From Tiliqua scincoides (lineage: Eukaryota > Chordata > Lepidosauria > Squamata > Scincidae), in NCBI RefSeq assembly GCF_035046505.1, contig NC_089821.1, forward strand, positions 170,083,531 through 170,147,530: a DNA stretch of 64,000 nt, read 5' to 3'. Position 1 is the stretch's first letter. Each line of letters opens with the position of its first letter. Made by a program: the position numbers and the translations under genes. Under the pieces are notes generated by a model. That model had not been told where the DNA came from. It searched no databases and saw only the letters and a program-made list of their open reading frames with translations. Positions 21,801 through 33,900 of this stretch are shown here, one piece after another.

Positions 21801-24367
21801 ATATTAGTAATACTACCAACCTCCTTCTTGCCCACAAATGGTTCAAGGCAGGTAACAATAACATTAAAAAACTCCTCAAATACAACTCTATACAACTCAA
21901 ATACAACTCTATAAAAAGAGTTTTTTTACACTTTTCTCTAGGAGAATCAATATGTTGTTTAAGAAACAGGAGCAACAACACAGGAATAGCCAAACAATCA
22001 TAAAACTAATCTCACAATCCACTGAATTACCATGCTAGACCATGTTGCAAAAACTTTTCGTAGATGCATAATGCAAATGAATGTGCACCAGTGGATGCAA
22101 AAAGAGTCATTTAGAACGAAAATAGGAAAAAATAAATGACTGCAACTCCCCCCCCCCCAATATCCAACAGTAAGTGCATAATATATGACATCTTTGCTGA
22201 AGGTAGTGCACAATAATCCTGTTGGGGGGGTAGAAGGAAAACAATTATATCCCCCACAGTGGAGGTGGTTGCTGAGTCATTGTCATCTGGCTATCTATAG
22301 ATAGCAACAACAGACACAACATCTTAAGCAGGAAAGGCTCTTATTCTCATGGACCCAAACATTAACAAAACCACATCTCTTCAAGGCTCTGCTTTCCTTT
22401 AGTCACCTTCAAAGAAGACAGGTTATTATGATTCTTTTAATAAGCCTCTTTAAGGAGGCTGAGATGTGGACACTGGAGAAGCTACATTTTTATTGTAAGA
22501 AACAAGAACTTAATTGAAACTAAAAATCAAATTAATTCACACTGCTTCCCCCTGAACTTTTACTTAGCAGGGATCTGAAATGTGCTGACTCATTATGTGT
22601 CAGCAGTTTGTATGATAAAGTATGGAATTTCTTCTTGCAATAGAGAAAAGAAAAAATGTAATAGTGGTCAAACATCAAAATAGTTCAGTACAATGCTCTC
22701 TCCTTGAGGTCCTTCCCATAGAGATTGTATTTTGCGGCAATGTAGTTGAGAATAGCTCGGGACTGCACCATCTTCATCCCATCGATTTCCACCATAGGCA
22801 CTTGCTGAAAGAGCAGGAATCCATCTTGTAAAAAGAAGATGAATTAATGTAGTCATTTCCTCCAAAAGCATCATCACCACACAGATTTTTCAGCAATGGC
22901 TCACAACCCTTGTTCTGAAATTGGGTTCAGAACTCAACAGATGTGAGTTCTGCAGGCCTAGTTACCAGCCCACTGGTGAGAGTCATGCTCTGCCAATGGA
23001 CCAGAACTTCTACCGATGAGCACAGCGAGTCTGCCAGTGCAATTAGTGGCTGAGCTCACTCACCAGTGGTGGGGATCCCATCAGCATTGGAGAGGATGGA
23101 CTGGGTGGGTGTAATGGGTTGGGGGTAGATGGACAGGGATTTGGGACACAGGGACACTGTGGGGGTGGGCAGAGGGCACATATTGGTGGCAATAGCGCTG
23201 CTGAAATCCACTGCTCGGATTTGGGCCAAACACACAACACTACTTGAACTTTCTCCAGCTAAAGAGCTGGTGCAGGTCCAGGTAGCTTCAGAGGTGCCCA
23301 TGTGGGAGTGGAGTCAAGTAAGTAAAATAACATTTCCTTACCTCTGCTCCCTCTCATGGTCTCTGGGCAACCCAGGATGCAGCAGAATATGTGCCCATTC
23401 TGCTGCACCCTGCAGGCAACTTTTACTTAGCATTGGGCCCTAATTCACAAGCAATAACATAATGATGCAGTTCCAGCCTTAACTATTGTGGTTGACCTTT
23501 TATAGCAAATAATCTTGGACAGGAGCAAGAGAGCATTGCTGGTGTAATTCTGTTGCCTGTGTTATCACAGCAGAAGGTTGCGATCCTATGCATAGTTACT
23601 TGGAGCAGTAGAATAATTCTGAATTCTGTGTTAGTATAACCACAATCTCAATAACAAATATAAAACATTTGAAGGCATAACTTACTTACCCTGCCTTAAC
23701 TTTTCTAAATCTGCCTTTGATGAAATATGTTGTTCTTCAGCCTAAAAAGAAAAAGAAAGTTAAATATTTCAAGAATCTCATGAGATAACTGCATGTTTCA
23801 TAGATATCTTAGAGTGCAATCCTAACCAACTTTCCTGCACTGGCATAGCTGTGCCAGTAGGGTGTGTGCTGCATCCTGCAGTTGGGGGGCAGTCATGGGG
23901 GCCTCCTCAAGGTAAGGCAATGTTTGTTCCCTTACCTCAGAGTTGCAGTCAGTGCTGGAAAGTTGGTTAGGATTGCAACCTTAATTTTCCAGTTTTAGAA
24001 GTGCTGTAGAATTTGAGGGAGTTGAATGATGTAATTCCAAGTCATCCCTATTTGGGTCATTCCTGGGATTCTTGGGGGGGATTAGCATGACAGGCAAGAT
24101 GTAGGGAACACCCAAGACGCAAGACTAAAAGCACTGCAAAGGTTCCCCAATGGCACACATCCCTTCCTGTGCTCTGGAGAGCCTGCCCCTCACTGATAGT
24201 GTGTGGGAACCATGTAACTAGGCAAGTCCTCCTTTCTGCCACAATTGTCTTCAAAACATTTCTCAAAGGTGGGAACCAACCTCAACTCCAGCTGCAGCAA
24301 ACATCCACCTGATGGTTTCCATTCGGCCTCTTCCATTGAAGTAGTGGAGCTTGGGTTTCCCAGCCAT
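18833..24367 (-). CDS. GSTA: GSTA gene B, alpha-class glutathione S-transferase (six coding exons, intact)
   Basis: Coding exons: 24281-24367, 23690-23741, 22692-22824, 21273-21414, 20484-20615 and 18833-18952 (666 nt, 221 aa), all with GT/AG and a continuous frame. Tyr9, Arg15, Arg45, Gln54-Val55, cis-Pro56, Gln67, Asp101, Arg131 and the SRAD box are present. Thr68 of the glutathione site is Ser (MVQSRA), a conservative change. Exon 3 begins AEEQ where family members normally have FEE, so residue 30 is Ala. The tail ends KAFH. By hand count it differs from gene A at about 34 of 221 positions, with the largest share (10 of 47) in exon 5, which contributes to the hydrophobic substrate site. 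The gene is compact, about 5.5 kb against 11.2 kb for A, mainly because A gained transposons. The start is the exon 2 ATG, 17 nt after the acceptor at 24384. Confidence 0.95.
19102..19192. mobile_element. Short palindromic MITE-like repeat
   Basis: CTGCAATCCTAACCACAC at the left, GGTTAGGATTGTGCCC at the right, and an inner AGTAAGCCCCATTGA palindromic core, as in the copy at 14225-14316. Confidence 0.6.
19255..19440 (-). mobile_element. tRNA-derived SINE (degraded)
   Basis: The minus strand reads like the reptilian tRNA-headed SINE: TGCAGAAAGTCAGTGATTC around a degenerate B box, then ACCTTGAAGAGCCACTGTCAG, and a 3' part with AAGGCAGTTTCATAGG. Related pieces lie at 27568-27745, 48345-48520 and 61018-61112. 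Confidence 0.5.
20106..20261. mobile_element. Short MITE-like element in intron 6 of gene B
   Basis: GGGCCCAATCCTATTCAAC at the left and GTTGGATGGGATTGAGCCC at the right. Gene A has the flanking sequence without the element (near 2255), so it inserted after duplication. Flanking triplets are TAT and TGT, consistent with a decayed 3-bp target duplication. Confidence 0.7.
23812..23980. mobile_element. Short MITE-like element (169 bp) with TTA duplication, gene B only
   Basis: Terminal inverted repeats GAGTGCAATCCTAACCAAC and GTTGGTTAGGATTGCAACC, flanked by TTA at 23809-23811 and 23981-23983. The gene A intron has a single TTA at 10366-10368 joining the same flanks, so boundaries and target duplication are verified by an empty site. 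Confidence 0.8.
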
Positions 24368-24620
24368 GTTTCTCTAAGTTTGTTCTAGTGTGAACAGGAA
24401 AAGAGATCACTTTTAAAGCACCAATGTGTGGGGAAATGCTATAGCGGCAAAGCAGTACAGCCTTTATAGTAACCCTCCATTTATGTAACACTCCATTGAT
24501 ACATTTAGGTGGAAATGATTCAACATTAAGCCTTTTCTTTGTTAACTTCGCCATTTCATAATGCTGATACACAAGCAAATACGGCACTCAGTGCAGACAG
24601 AACAGTTGTCAGACCAGTTA

Positions 24621-25072
24621 CAGCCCAATCCTAACACTCCACATGGTGATGCAGCAGCATCAGTGTAGCACCTGTTGTATCCTGTGAGAGAGTTTCAGTC
24701 TCTGGCCTGCTCAGGCTAAGGGAACATTTGATTCATTGCCCAGCCTAGGGGATAAACCCAGGCCAGTCCACCAGGTCTACTTTGTCCTGTGCCAGCTCTA
24801 TAGCTGGTGCAAGTCCCTGTGGACCCAGTTCAGGGGACTGAGTCCGGGAAGGGGGCTAGGATTTGGTGGATGCTGCTACTGTCAAACGCAGCCCCTTTCT
24901 GCCCCAATCTACCCTCCTTCCCACCCCTATTATCACACTGTTCTGTCCACCCCCTGTGCAAACTTACTGGGCTGTTGGGTATCTAGGGTCTGCCTTTTGC
25001 AACAGCTGGAAAGCACATAGCACCACCAGAATGTGTGTTTTGGTGGTGCTAAGTGCTGATAGGATTGTGCCA
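24621..25072. mobile_element. Long MITE-like element (452 bp) upstream of gene B
   Basis: CAGCCCAATCCTAACAC at the left and GATAGGATTGTGCCA at the right, flanked by TTA at 24618-24620 and 25073-25075. The gene A 5' flank near 12190 has the joined target, indicating insertion after the A/B duplication. It sits between exon 1 and exon 2 of gene B. Confidence 0.75.
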
Positions 25073-25776
25073 TTAGAATAAATGAGTATTTTTGTCTTTC
25101 TTATTCAGCTTTCAATGGAGAGCAGCAAATACAACTCCCCGACAGTAGCCTCTCCTCTCTGAAAATATTTCCAAAGTCCCTATGAAGTTCTCGCTCTTTT
25201 CAACCAATGTCTCCAGATCTGCATCGCATGGACAATTCCAGGGTCACAGGAAACCAGAGGTCTGGCTACTCCCTGAGAGCTAAACTTCTGTAATCTGCCG
25301 TCCTTGTTGTACTCTGATCTCTTAAGGCTCTGCATTGTCTCTTGCGTGGGAGAGAGATTTAGAGCAAAGTAAATAAGTAAAAAGAGTTTTGAATAAAGTT
25401 AACCTGACAAGTACACTCAACAGCTAATGTACTAAATTTCAGATTATCTGCAGTATCCCCGGAAGAAAGGCAGGGTGCCAAGGAAGGCAATACTCATGAA
25501 TTTACCACACATTTCACCCTTAAAAAGTCAGCAATCCTCCCCTCCAGCCCTCAGAATATCCCCACTGGCCCCCATGCCTTACACTTTGGAGGGACAGATA
25601 GGAGATGCTCACAATGGTTTCTTTCCACTGTAGTGCAGTGCAGTGAAAGGGAGAAAAACCCTTTGGATATAGTTCCCTAGAGCCCAGCCTGTCCCAACCA
25701 ACCTTTCTCTTGAAAGAGAGTGCTGCCCCACATGAATGACCCGCAAAATTAAAATTATCTACTCTTGAGTACTAAC

Positions 25777-25848
25777 CGTGTGGAATTGCAGGACAAAGCA
25801 AGTTCTTCTCAAGCAGGAGAGTGAACTTGGCTGCCTCAGGGTTATAAA
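25777..25848 (-). promoter_or_regulatory. Promoter TATA box and noncoding exon 1 of gene B (candidate)
   Basis: GTGGAGCTTCAGAGC then TTTATAAC (TATA at 25848-25842) and a donor CACACG then GTTAGT, with the exon ending at 25777. It aligns without gaps to the block upstream of gene A. Exon 1 probably starts near 25815 and splices about 1.4 kb to the acceptor at 24384. Confidence 0.6.
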
Positions 25849-25899
25849 GCTCTGAAGCTCCACCTTGTGACTGGAGGAGCTAGCCTATCAACAAGAGTA

Positions 25900-27560
25900 A
25901 CACCCCTCTCTACACAAGGAATGGAAAAAAAAAGGACCATGTACAGTGCCTTACGTGTGACTTTTCACCTACAGCATTGCTGTCCTATTGGGTAATCCAC
26001 AATGGCTTTCATACATGCATGGATGACACAGCAAAATTCACTTTATCTCAAGGTTGGGACAAATGTCTACACATTTCTGTGTTTATACAGTCAACTCAAC
26101 AATTCCCCTGTAACCATGATTAGGTGATGGCTGCTCTGTCAAATTTCAGCCACTGCTCCAACAAAGCTCTAACACACATGACTGATCTTTGGGTGATGCC
26201 CACAGCAATCTTATGCTTAGTTACTTCACATCACTCAATGTGCCTGCTGGAGCAAAGATCCAGTTATCAATCAATGTCTGAAACAGCTTCTAGCAGACAG
26301 AATTGTGTTGCTTTAAGGGCTGAAAGTAACTATGTAATTGTAGCCATAGCACCTGGCAGCCAAAACTGTGTGATTGGCAGGAGGTTGGGATCAAAGTTAA
26401 GTAACAACCTACTGAAAGAACTTGAATGATAGTCTTGAGAGAGCTGCCTGCTCTTATTTGACTAGTGGCCTTTTCAAATGTTATGTAAAGGTGTGGAGGG
26501 AGGGAGGGAACAGAATCACAAGTTCAGTGTAAAGTTCCCTTTACCTCAGCTATATGTGAGAAAGGCATTCCCTATGCAGTTGAGAATCCTGAACTGACCA
26601 AGCAGAGAAACACATACATAGTTAAGCATACGGGGACTTTTAGCAAACTCTTTAGTAAACAACACAGAGATCAAACACAATCTTCTGTTCCCCTTCTTCA
26701 TGCTTTCAGATATATGAAGAGGACTTGCATTTGCTTTGGATTCATATTGGGATTATCCCAATTCTCAGGTTGCAGCCAATTTGCTAGACACAGAGTATGA
26801 GCCAGTTCCAGAATACCTGTAGCCCTTTTGTCCTAGTGACAAGTGGAAAAGGTGTGACTTTTTCAAAATGTCTTTCTGCATCCATACACAGCCACACTCG
26901 CAGGATCACATGTGCCTGTGACCACCCACTGCCTGAAGCAGTGTATCAAATGCTACCCTCCCTTCCCTGGACTGACATACCAGTCCTCTCTCCTCCACAC
27001 TTCTCTTCTGCTCCATCCCTCTCTTTTTCAAACTAGGGAGCAGGGGGAGGAGCAGTGGGACCAGACGATGAGCACTGATGTGCTGTCTGAGGTAACATTT
27101 CGGTGAGCTTCTTGGATGCACCAGCCCAGCTTTGCATGCCACAGTCCCAGGTTCAAAAATGGCCTTCTCAGTAAGCACAGCACAGCGAAAAGGTTGTCCA
27201 CCTTGGAGAGCTCCTGCCACTCTGTGCTAGATGGAGCCATGACTTAGCAGAAGACAACTTCCTGTACGCTGCCTTTTACAGGGGGAACTGTAATAAAGCA
27301 CATGTACAAAGTCCCTGTTCTGATTAATCTCATGATTTAGATTTAGTCTCAAGGGCCACTTTATTTCCATGGTCTGAGATCTCCTGTCATAAGCAGAATT
27401 TCCACACCAGTCTCCCATTGGGAAAATGTTTCCTGCCTCCATCACTGAAACACATCCCTGCAATCCCAGAACCTGATGATGCAATATTCAGTGACACACC
27501 CCTTTCATGTCTTGTCTACTGCAAGCCTAGGATCAGAAATACAGGAAATCCCACCACGTT
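25900..27560. other. Intergenic stretch upstream of gene B, no gene seen
   Basis: Largely unique sequence with no ORF I can support. The first 60 bp still align to the gene A promoter flank (CACCCCTCTCTACACAAGG), and similarity fades beyond. I see no recognisable exon or repeat family in the rest. Confidence 0.4.
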
Positions 27561-27567
27561 TTAAGGG

Positions 27568-27745
27568 GAGATACTGTAGCTGAGTGGAAGAGCTCACATG
27601 CTCTTTGTGGAGAAGGCTCCTGGGCATCTCCAGCTACGTGTCTGAACAGCCTACAGATCTGCTTCTAGCAAGGACAGGCAGCACTACTAAGCTGGATGGG
27701 CCAATGTTTTGACTCAGTGTCAGGCAGCTTCCTCCATTCCGGGAG
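27568..27745 (+). mobile_element. tRNA-derived SINE (degraded)
   Basis: Contains a TAGCTGAGTGGAAGAGC-type A box, a weak B box region and the 3' part CTAAGCTGGATGGGCCAATG...CAGGCAGCTTCCT, typical of the widespread reptilian tRNA-headed SINE. It ends about 250 bp beyond the stop codon of gene C. Confidence 0.55.
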
Positions 27746-27991
27746 CAATGGAAACCATATATTTGCCTTTTTCCAGAAATGAACACACGCTTGCACGTTA
27801 CATGGAATATTTTAATGCAAGAACTTACCACTCTTTAAAATAAAAGGCTAAATAAAACACTTAAAAAAGGCACTGATTTCATCCTGTCATTCACCACTTT
27901 TAATGACAGAGCAAATAAGCTTCATTAATTGCCCAATGATTTTTAATATTTGCATACATTCTGAGAAGCGGTTTCGAGTGTGTTGCAACTC

Positions 27992-30900
27992 TTAGACATT
28001 TGTAAGAATCTTCAATACAGTGGCCACATAAACATCATCAGGTGGTGGTTTCCGTGGGCTTCCAGGCTGTAGGAATTTCTTAATGGTGGGTATATTGCTT
28101 GTTCTTCTTTTGAAAGACTAGAAAGTTAAAAAAAAAAAAAAAAAAAAAGCTTAGAACAAATTATTAGGATTATTTCTCCTTCTTCAGTCTAGACTAAAAT
28201 CCTTTTAACTGTCTATTTTAATGTACCTTTGAATGACTGTTTATAAGGTAAAAATTGTTCCAAAGCAAAACCTAATGACAATGGGCAGCCCAATCCTGAG
28301 CTGCCTGGGGTGCCCAGGCTTGGTGGCACCGAGAAGGGCTGCCACTGAATCCTGCGCCTGCCGCACTACTGCGGGAAGTGCCTTGGGAGAAGGGGACGTT
28401 CATCCCCTTCCCTTGAGTAAGGTAAGCAGCCCTGCAATGGGGCTACTCACTTTACTCTACTCACTAGGAAAAGACACTCATGTAGCGCGCGCAGCCCTCC
28501 ACAAGTGCCCTGGATCCTGGGGAGCTAAGCTCCACAGATCCTCCTCCCTCCCCCAACAAGCCTCCCACCCGCCCCCTGGCACACCTCCCTCCGCCCTCTC
28601 CACCCGTCGCTGGCCTCCCCCCTCCCTGAAACGCCTCTTCCACGCCCCCATCCATGCCCCTACCTCCCGTTCCGCAGCTCTGTGGTCCGGGAGACCGACA
28701 AGCCACGGAAGCTGGGCAACTGCCCCATGCTAGCACTGGTGAGAGCCCGGCGGTGAGCCCCATGAACGTGCCTTACAGCACGTTTGCGACTGTGGCCAGT
28801 GGCACGGCTCCATGCCACCAACCACAAGATTGGGCTCTGAGACTTTTTTGCCTGGACTCTTATGAGACTGGCAGCCATTCTGCATGTAAAATGCTTATTA
28901 TCATGTGTAGCTCAGTTAGGGCCCAATCCTATTCAATTTTGCAGTGTTGGTGTAGCTGTGCCAATAGGGTGCATAAGGCATCCTGTTATGGGAAAGCAGT
29001 CACAGAGGCCTCTTTAAAGCATGGAAATATTTGTTCCATTACCTTCGGGCTGCAGTGCGGCTACAGCAGAGCTGGAAAATTGGATAGGATTGGGCCCTTA
29101 GTTGAACTCCACAAGCCTGAATGGCTTAATCCAGTTTTTTTCAAACTGTGGGTTGGGACGCACTAGGTGGGTTGCAAGCAAATTTCAGGTGGGTCACCAT
29201 TCATTTCATTATTTTATTTTTAATATATTAGACTTGATGCTATCATGGTATGTGACTGCATTTGGGGAAATGCTACAGACCTGTACATTTAACAAGCTAC
29301 TATGTACGTATATTCTTTTAACAATGATAGAAAACGGGACTTACTCCTGGGTAAGCGTGGGTAGGATTGCAGCCTAGGATTGTTAAAATTTTTCTGCTTG
29401 ATGTCAACTTCCACTCAAGACATCACTTCCAGTGAGTCCTGACAGATTCTCATTCTAAAAAGTGGGTCCCAGTGCCAAATGTGTGAGAACCACTGGCTTA
29501 AGCCATAGGTGAGTACTACAGTCTCATACTTAATGAGGAAGAAAGGAAGGCATGACACGGCCCAATAACGGATTACCTGTAGCTGGGAGAACTGTGCAAG
29601 AATATCAGGTTTTTTCTCTTCTAACATTAAAATTGCTTCGAGCAACTGGACATCTGCCCAGCTGAAGTGATTGCCCACAAGAAACTCCTGGCCATGCTGT
29701 TTCAGAGCCTAAAATATGAGAAGAGCATTGGTTTAATGTAAAATGTATATCGACTCAATACTGCCAACAGTACTGCCAAGAAGGGACAGCAACCTTCTTC
29801 TATTCCGAGATACGATACATGCCAAACCTTGCTACAATGCAATCTTGCACATATCTATTAAGAAATCCCCTTGAGTACAATGGACTTACTCCCAGGTAGG
29901 TGCGTATAGGGCTGCAGTCTTATTAGTATACATGGGTGAAGTGGGACAATCTCTGCACAGTACAAAGCATGGCAGGTGTCAGATGTTAACAACTGGAGCA
30001 GTGGTTCCCAAACTCTTACAGGGATTTGGGAACCTTGTATGTTTTTTTGGGGGGGGGGGGATGCCACAGTGATTGAGGCACCACCACAACCAAGGGGCTT
30101 GTTTACATACCTGGGGGGTAGTGCTGGCCTTTGGCAAGGTATAGGAGGCTCACAACCCTCTCTGCTTTCTCGAAAAAATGGAAGTAGCTGCTGATCTGAG
30201 ATAAGGATTGTTTACATAGCCACAAGGACATCTGAGGGGGTTGCGAGCCTCAAGAGGCCAGCTCTGCCCCTCAAGTAAGAACGACCCCCTTGGTAGCAAT
30301 GGAGCTGCAATCACTGCAGTGTTTTCACTGCCATCAAAGCAGGGCCACTTCTCTTAAGGGGGAATGACCTGTTTCTGGTTCCAATGGAATCCCTTTTGGA
30401 ACCACTGCTCTAGCTCATCCTTCCCTTCATACTTCTGCTCCATTCTTCTCTTCCTTTTAGCATCCAGAGAGTGGGAGGAGCTAGCACATGCTCCCATCAA
30501 TCTGCCACCTGAGGCAACCACATCACAGTTGGCCTCATGGGTGGGCCAGCCATGTTAGGAAACATAGGTTCAGGTTTCTGCCCTATAGATCGTCTCTGTT
30601 CCCAGAATCTTATACATACGATGAAATTCAAAACAAAACAAAAACTAGATTCCATCAAAGAACCGATTTCTGACATACGTTGGGGAAGCCACCACAGAAA
30701 GATTTTTCTAGTGCAGCGATTGCTTGTTGGAATGCTTCACAGTCACACAATAAGGCTGCAACCTGCCTCACTGTAAAGGAGGTACCAAGACACATTATCA
30801 ACCCCATTCAATTTTTTTTAATGAGCTAATAAAAATGTGCTTCCTCTCTATTCTAATGCCTTTGCCATTCATCTGAAGTAACTGTGTAGCTGCCAGGAGA

Positions 30901-33900
30901 AAACACTGACGACATACCTTTTCATAGACAGGGAGATACCTGGTTGTGGCCTTCTCAATGATATTTGCAAGTTGCTTCTCCTTTTGCTCAGAGAAGGGGT
31001 AGAGCAGAATCATATCCATCAGATCCATTGTTCCTCCAGTGTACATGTCAATTCTGTGTGGACAAAGGAGGTGTAGGAGAAAAATAACCTTTTAAATGGC
31101 AACTTATCCGGCATTTATCTATTTAATAGGAAAAAAGATACATAGATCTGAACATTTATTAGCTAGCTGCTCAGCCTTTGAACAAAAAGAGGAAGATCTA
31201 CAGTTTGCAATATCTTAGGATGATACACACTGGAACAATGTTGTCCTTCCAGTATCTTGGCATTTTCAAAAGTTGTTATTGATGTAACAACAATTTTTAA
31301 TATTGACTTTTGGTTTATCATCTACTGAGCTTTGCACTATCCTGTGCAAATGATTTCTACCGTTTGTTTAAACCATAAACATCTGATTTTTTATTTTTAA
31401 AATAGGCAGCAAAACAGAGCTATTTCAGTTCTGCTGTAAAGTACTCCCATAAGAAATGCTGCACTGAAGAAAATAAATGCTTGAGAGTTTCAGCAGTGTC
31501 ATTGTACCAACAGTATCAATATTACATAGAAATCTTGATATTGAACAACAAGGGCTGTTTAGTGCCGCCAGAACCACATGCTCTCCACTCTATCTCCATG
31601 TTCCAGTCAGTTTTGGGAAACCAGCCTCCTTCTTTTATCACCTGGAGTGCCCACAGGCTCGGAGAGCATTCACACTTGCAAGGTGTAATGCTTTTCCATC
31701 AGCCGTGTTATCGGGCAGGTTCAGTGGTATTCCATACTCGGAGAGGAAATGCAAGTGTGGTAGGGATTGTATTGAGACCATAACACATACCCTTTTCTAC
31801 TGCCCACTTCATGACGTTTCACGCAAGAAATATCTAGGCCCTTTGCTAACTAGGATGCAGGGCTGGGAGGACTCAATCATGCTTCAGTCTCTCCTTTCCA
31901 CACCTGACTCTGAGACCCTTGATAGGGTCGCTTCCTTTTTATCTGGGGTAATTGCCAGACAGAGCTCTGGAACTCTGGGCAGTATGTGAGGAAAAGACTG
32001 ATGTCTATGTTGTGTTGTCTTTGTATATTTTTGTTTTGTTTTGTTCTCTCTCTGTATTTTATGCCAATAAAGGTCTTACTGAACTGAACATAGAAATCCA
32101 CTTTTTGTTACAGGATTCCCAGTGTAATCCACTTTTTGTTACATAAGGCAGTTGGTTTCCTTTTCTGGTTGTTTGGCTATAACTTTTGATAGAATAGAGA
32201 TATTTCAACATAGTTTGTTTCACTGAATTCTCCATGAAAGTATGCATCGAATTATATATGACATGATAGAATTGTTCAGAAATACCAAGATTTTATGAAC
32301 TGCGAGGTGGCCTCTGTCACCCCCCAGCAGTTTGGCACCCATGGCCCCCTTCCCCCATTTGTATGCCACTAGTCATGACATCACACAATGTCATTGTCAC
32401 TGGTTCTCCCCAGAGGGCGGGGTGCTGCTGGCTTCATGTTCTCTGTTCCAGATTCTGTGGAGACCGGGAGTCACCAGGCAAAGCAACCAGTGTGCCCTGC
32501 CCTCGGGGAGAATGTTATCTCACATATTCCCTGAGGGTGAAGCTTTGGGTGCTGCATTCCAGCTTCTGTGAAGGTTGGGAGCCTTCACAGAAGCCAGGAG
32601 GGGGTGCACAAAGCCAGCAGCACCCTGCTTTCAGGGAGAACCCAGAGGTGACTGGACAGTCATGCACCCCCTGGAGGAGTGCTTGGGGCACATGCCTCTC
32701 AGGCTCCACCCAAGTTACACCTAAATCCATCAGAGCACACTGAAGGTAGCACTCCTCTAAGAATAAAGCAAACAGACAGCTGAAAAAGCACTTTATAGTT
32801 TGAATGGGCAGACAGCTGAGAGTTTCTCAGTATGAGGGTAGCTGGAATCAGGATGCAATCTAAGGAGGGGAAGGGCGCTGCTGCCCAAGTTGTTCTTTGA
32901 GTATCTGCTGCCAGCTGACAAAGTGTCTGTTTGCTTCCAATGTTTTCTGCTTGTATATCGGTATGTAATGAACCTAAATATTACATAGACACTGTTGGGA
33001 AGCTAAACCCAGGAATACTGCCCCTGGAACGCTTCTCCACTTAGATGTAAAGAGAGCATAAACAATATTTAGCATGAGCATTAACATTTATATAGAAATA
33101 TTAGGGACAAGATCCCTGTTAGGACTATTTCACCTATCTAGAAACGAAAATGATCCTGAATATTTTTCGCCTTATAAAACCTATTTGCCTTCCATAGCAA
33201 ATGCAACTTTGGGTGCAGCTCTCATGGCTGTAATGGTCACCAATTCTTTTAATAGAGCTATTAAATAGAGTGAAATGGATACAGTACTGTACTCTCTCTT
33301 TCAGGTCCTTCCCATATAGGTTGTATTTCCCTGCTATGTAACTGAGAATGGCCTTGGTCTGGACCAAATTCATTCCATCCATCTCCACTAGTGGGACTTG
33401 GCCAAACAGCAGCTTGCCATCTTTAGGAAATAAGAAAAACAAAACACAAGTTACTGATTAGTCATATACTGATCCTATGTATTTGATCTTATGTAGAATT
33501 AAGAAAATGTGTTTAACAGCCCAATGTCGACTTGGAAGTTACACATGTCGACTTGGAAGTAAGTCCCTTTATAGTCAATGGGTCTTACTTACAAGTAATT
33601 GTGGATAGGATTGCAGGGGGCAATCTTAACTTGCACTGGAAGCAGGCAGGCCAGCAGGCCTGTGCTGCACCCAATGCTTCCCCTTACCCTGTGTGCTACC
33701 TGATGAGGTGGCACAGATCCCAGAAGCCCAGAGCTGCGCTGTGATCACTGCAGGATCCTGGCCCTGCCTCCCACTCCCCACCCACCTGCTCACAGTCCTG
33801 CCCACCGCCTGCCCTCCACCTACCCCAAAATGCCTCCCTTCTGCCTCCTCCCTGCCCTCCCCATGTCTCCCTGCCTTCCCCATGCCCACCCTGCATTGGT

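Noticed and set aside
31477-31989. Host gene with a 170-codon open frame
   Set aside because: The protein has the ETxxHxLxxCP pattern of a non-LTR reverse transcriptase end and a truncated LINE structure.
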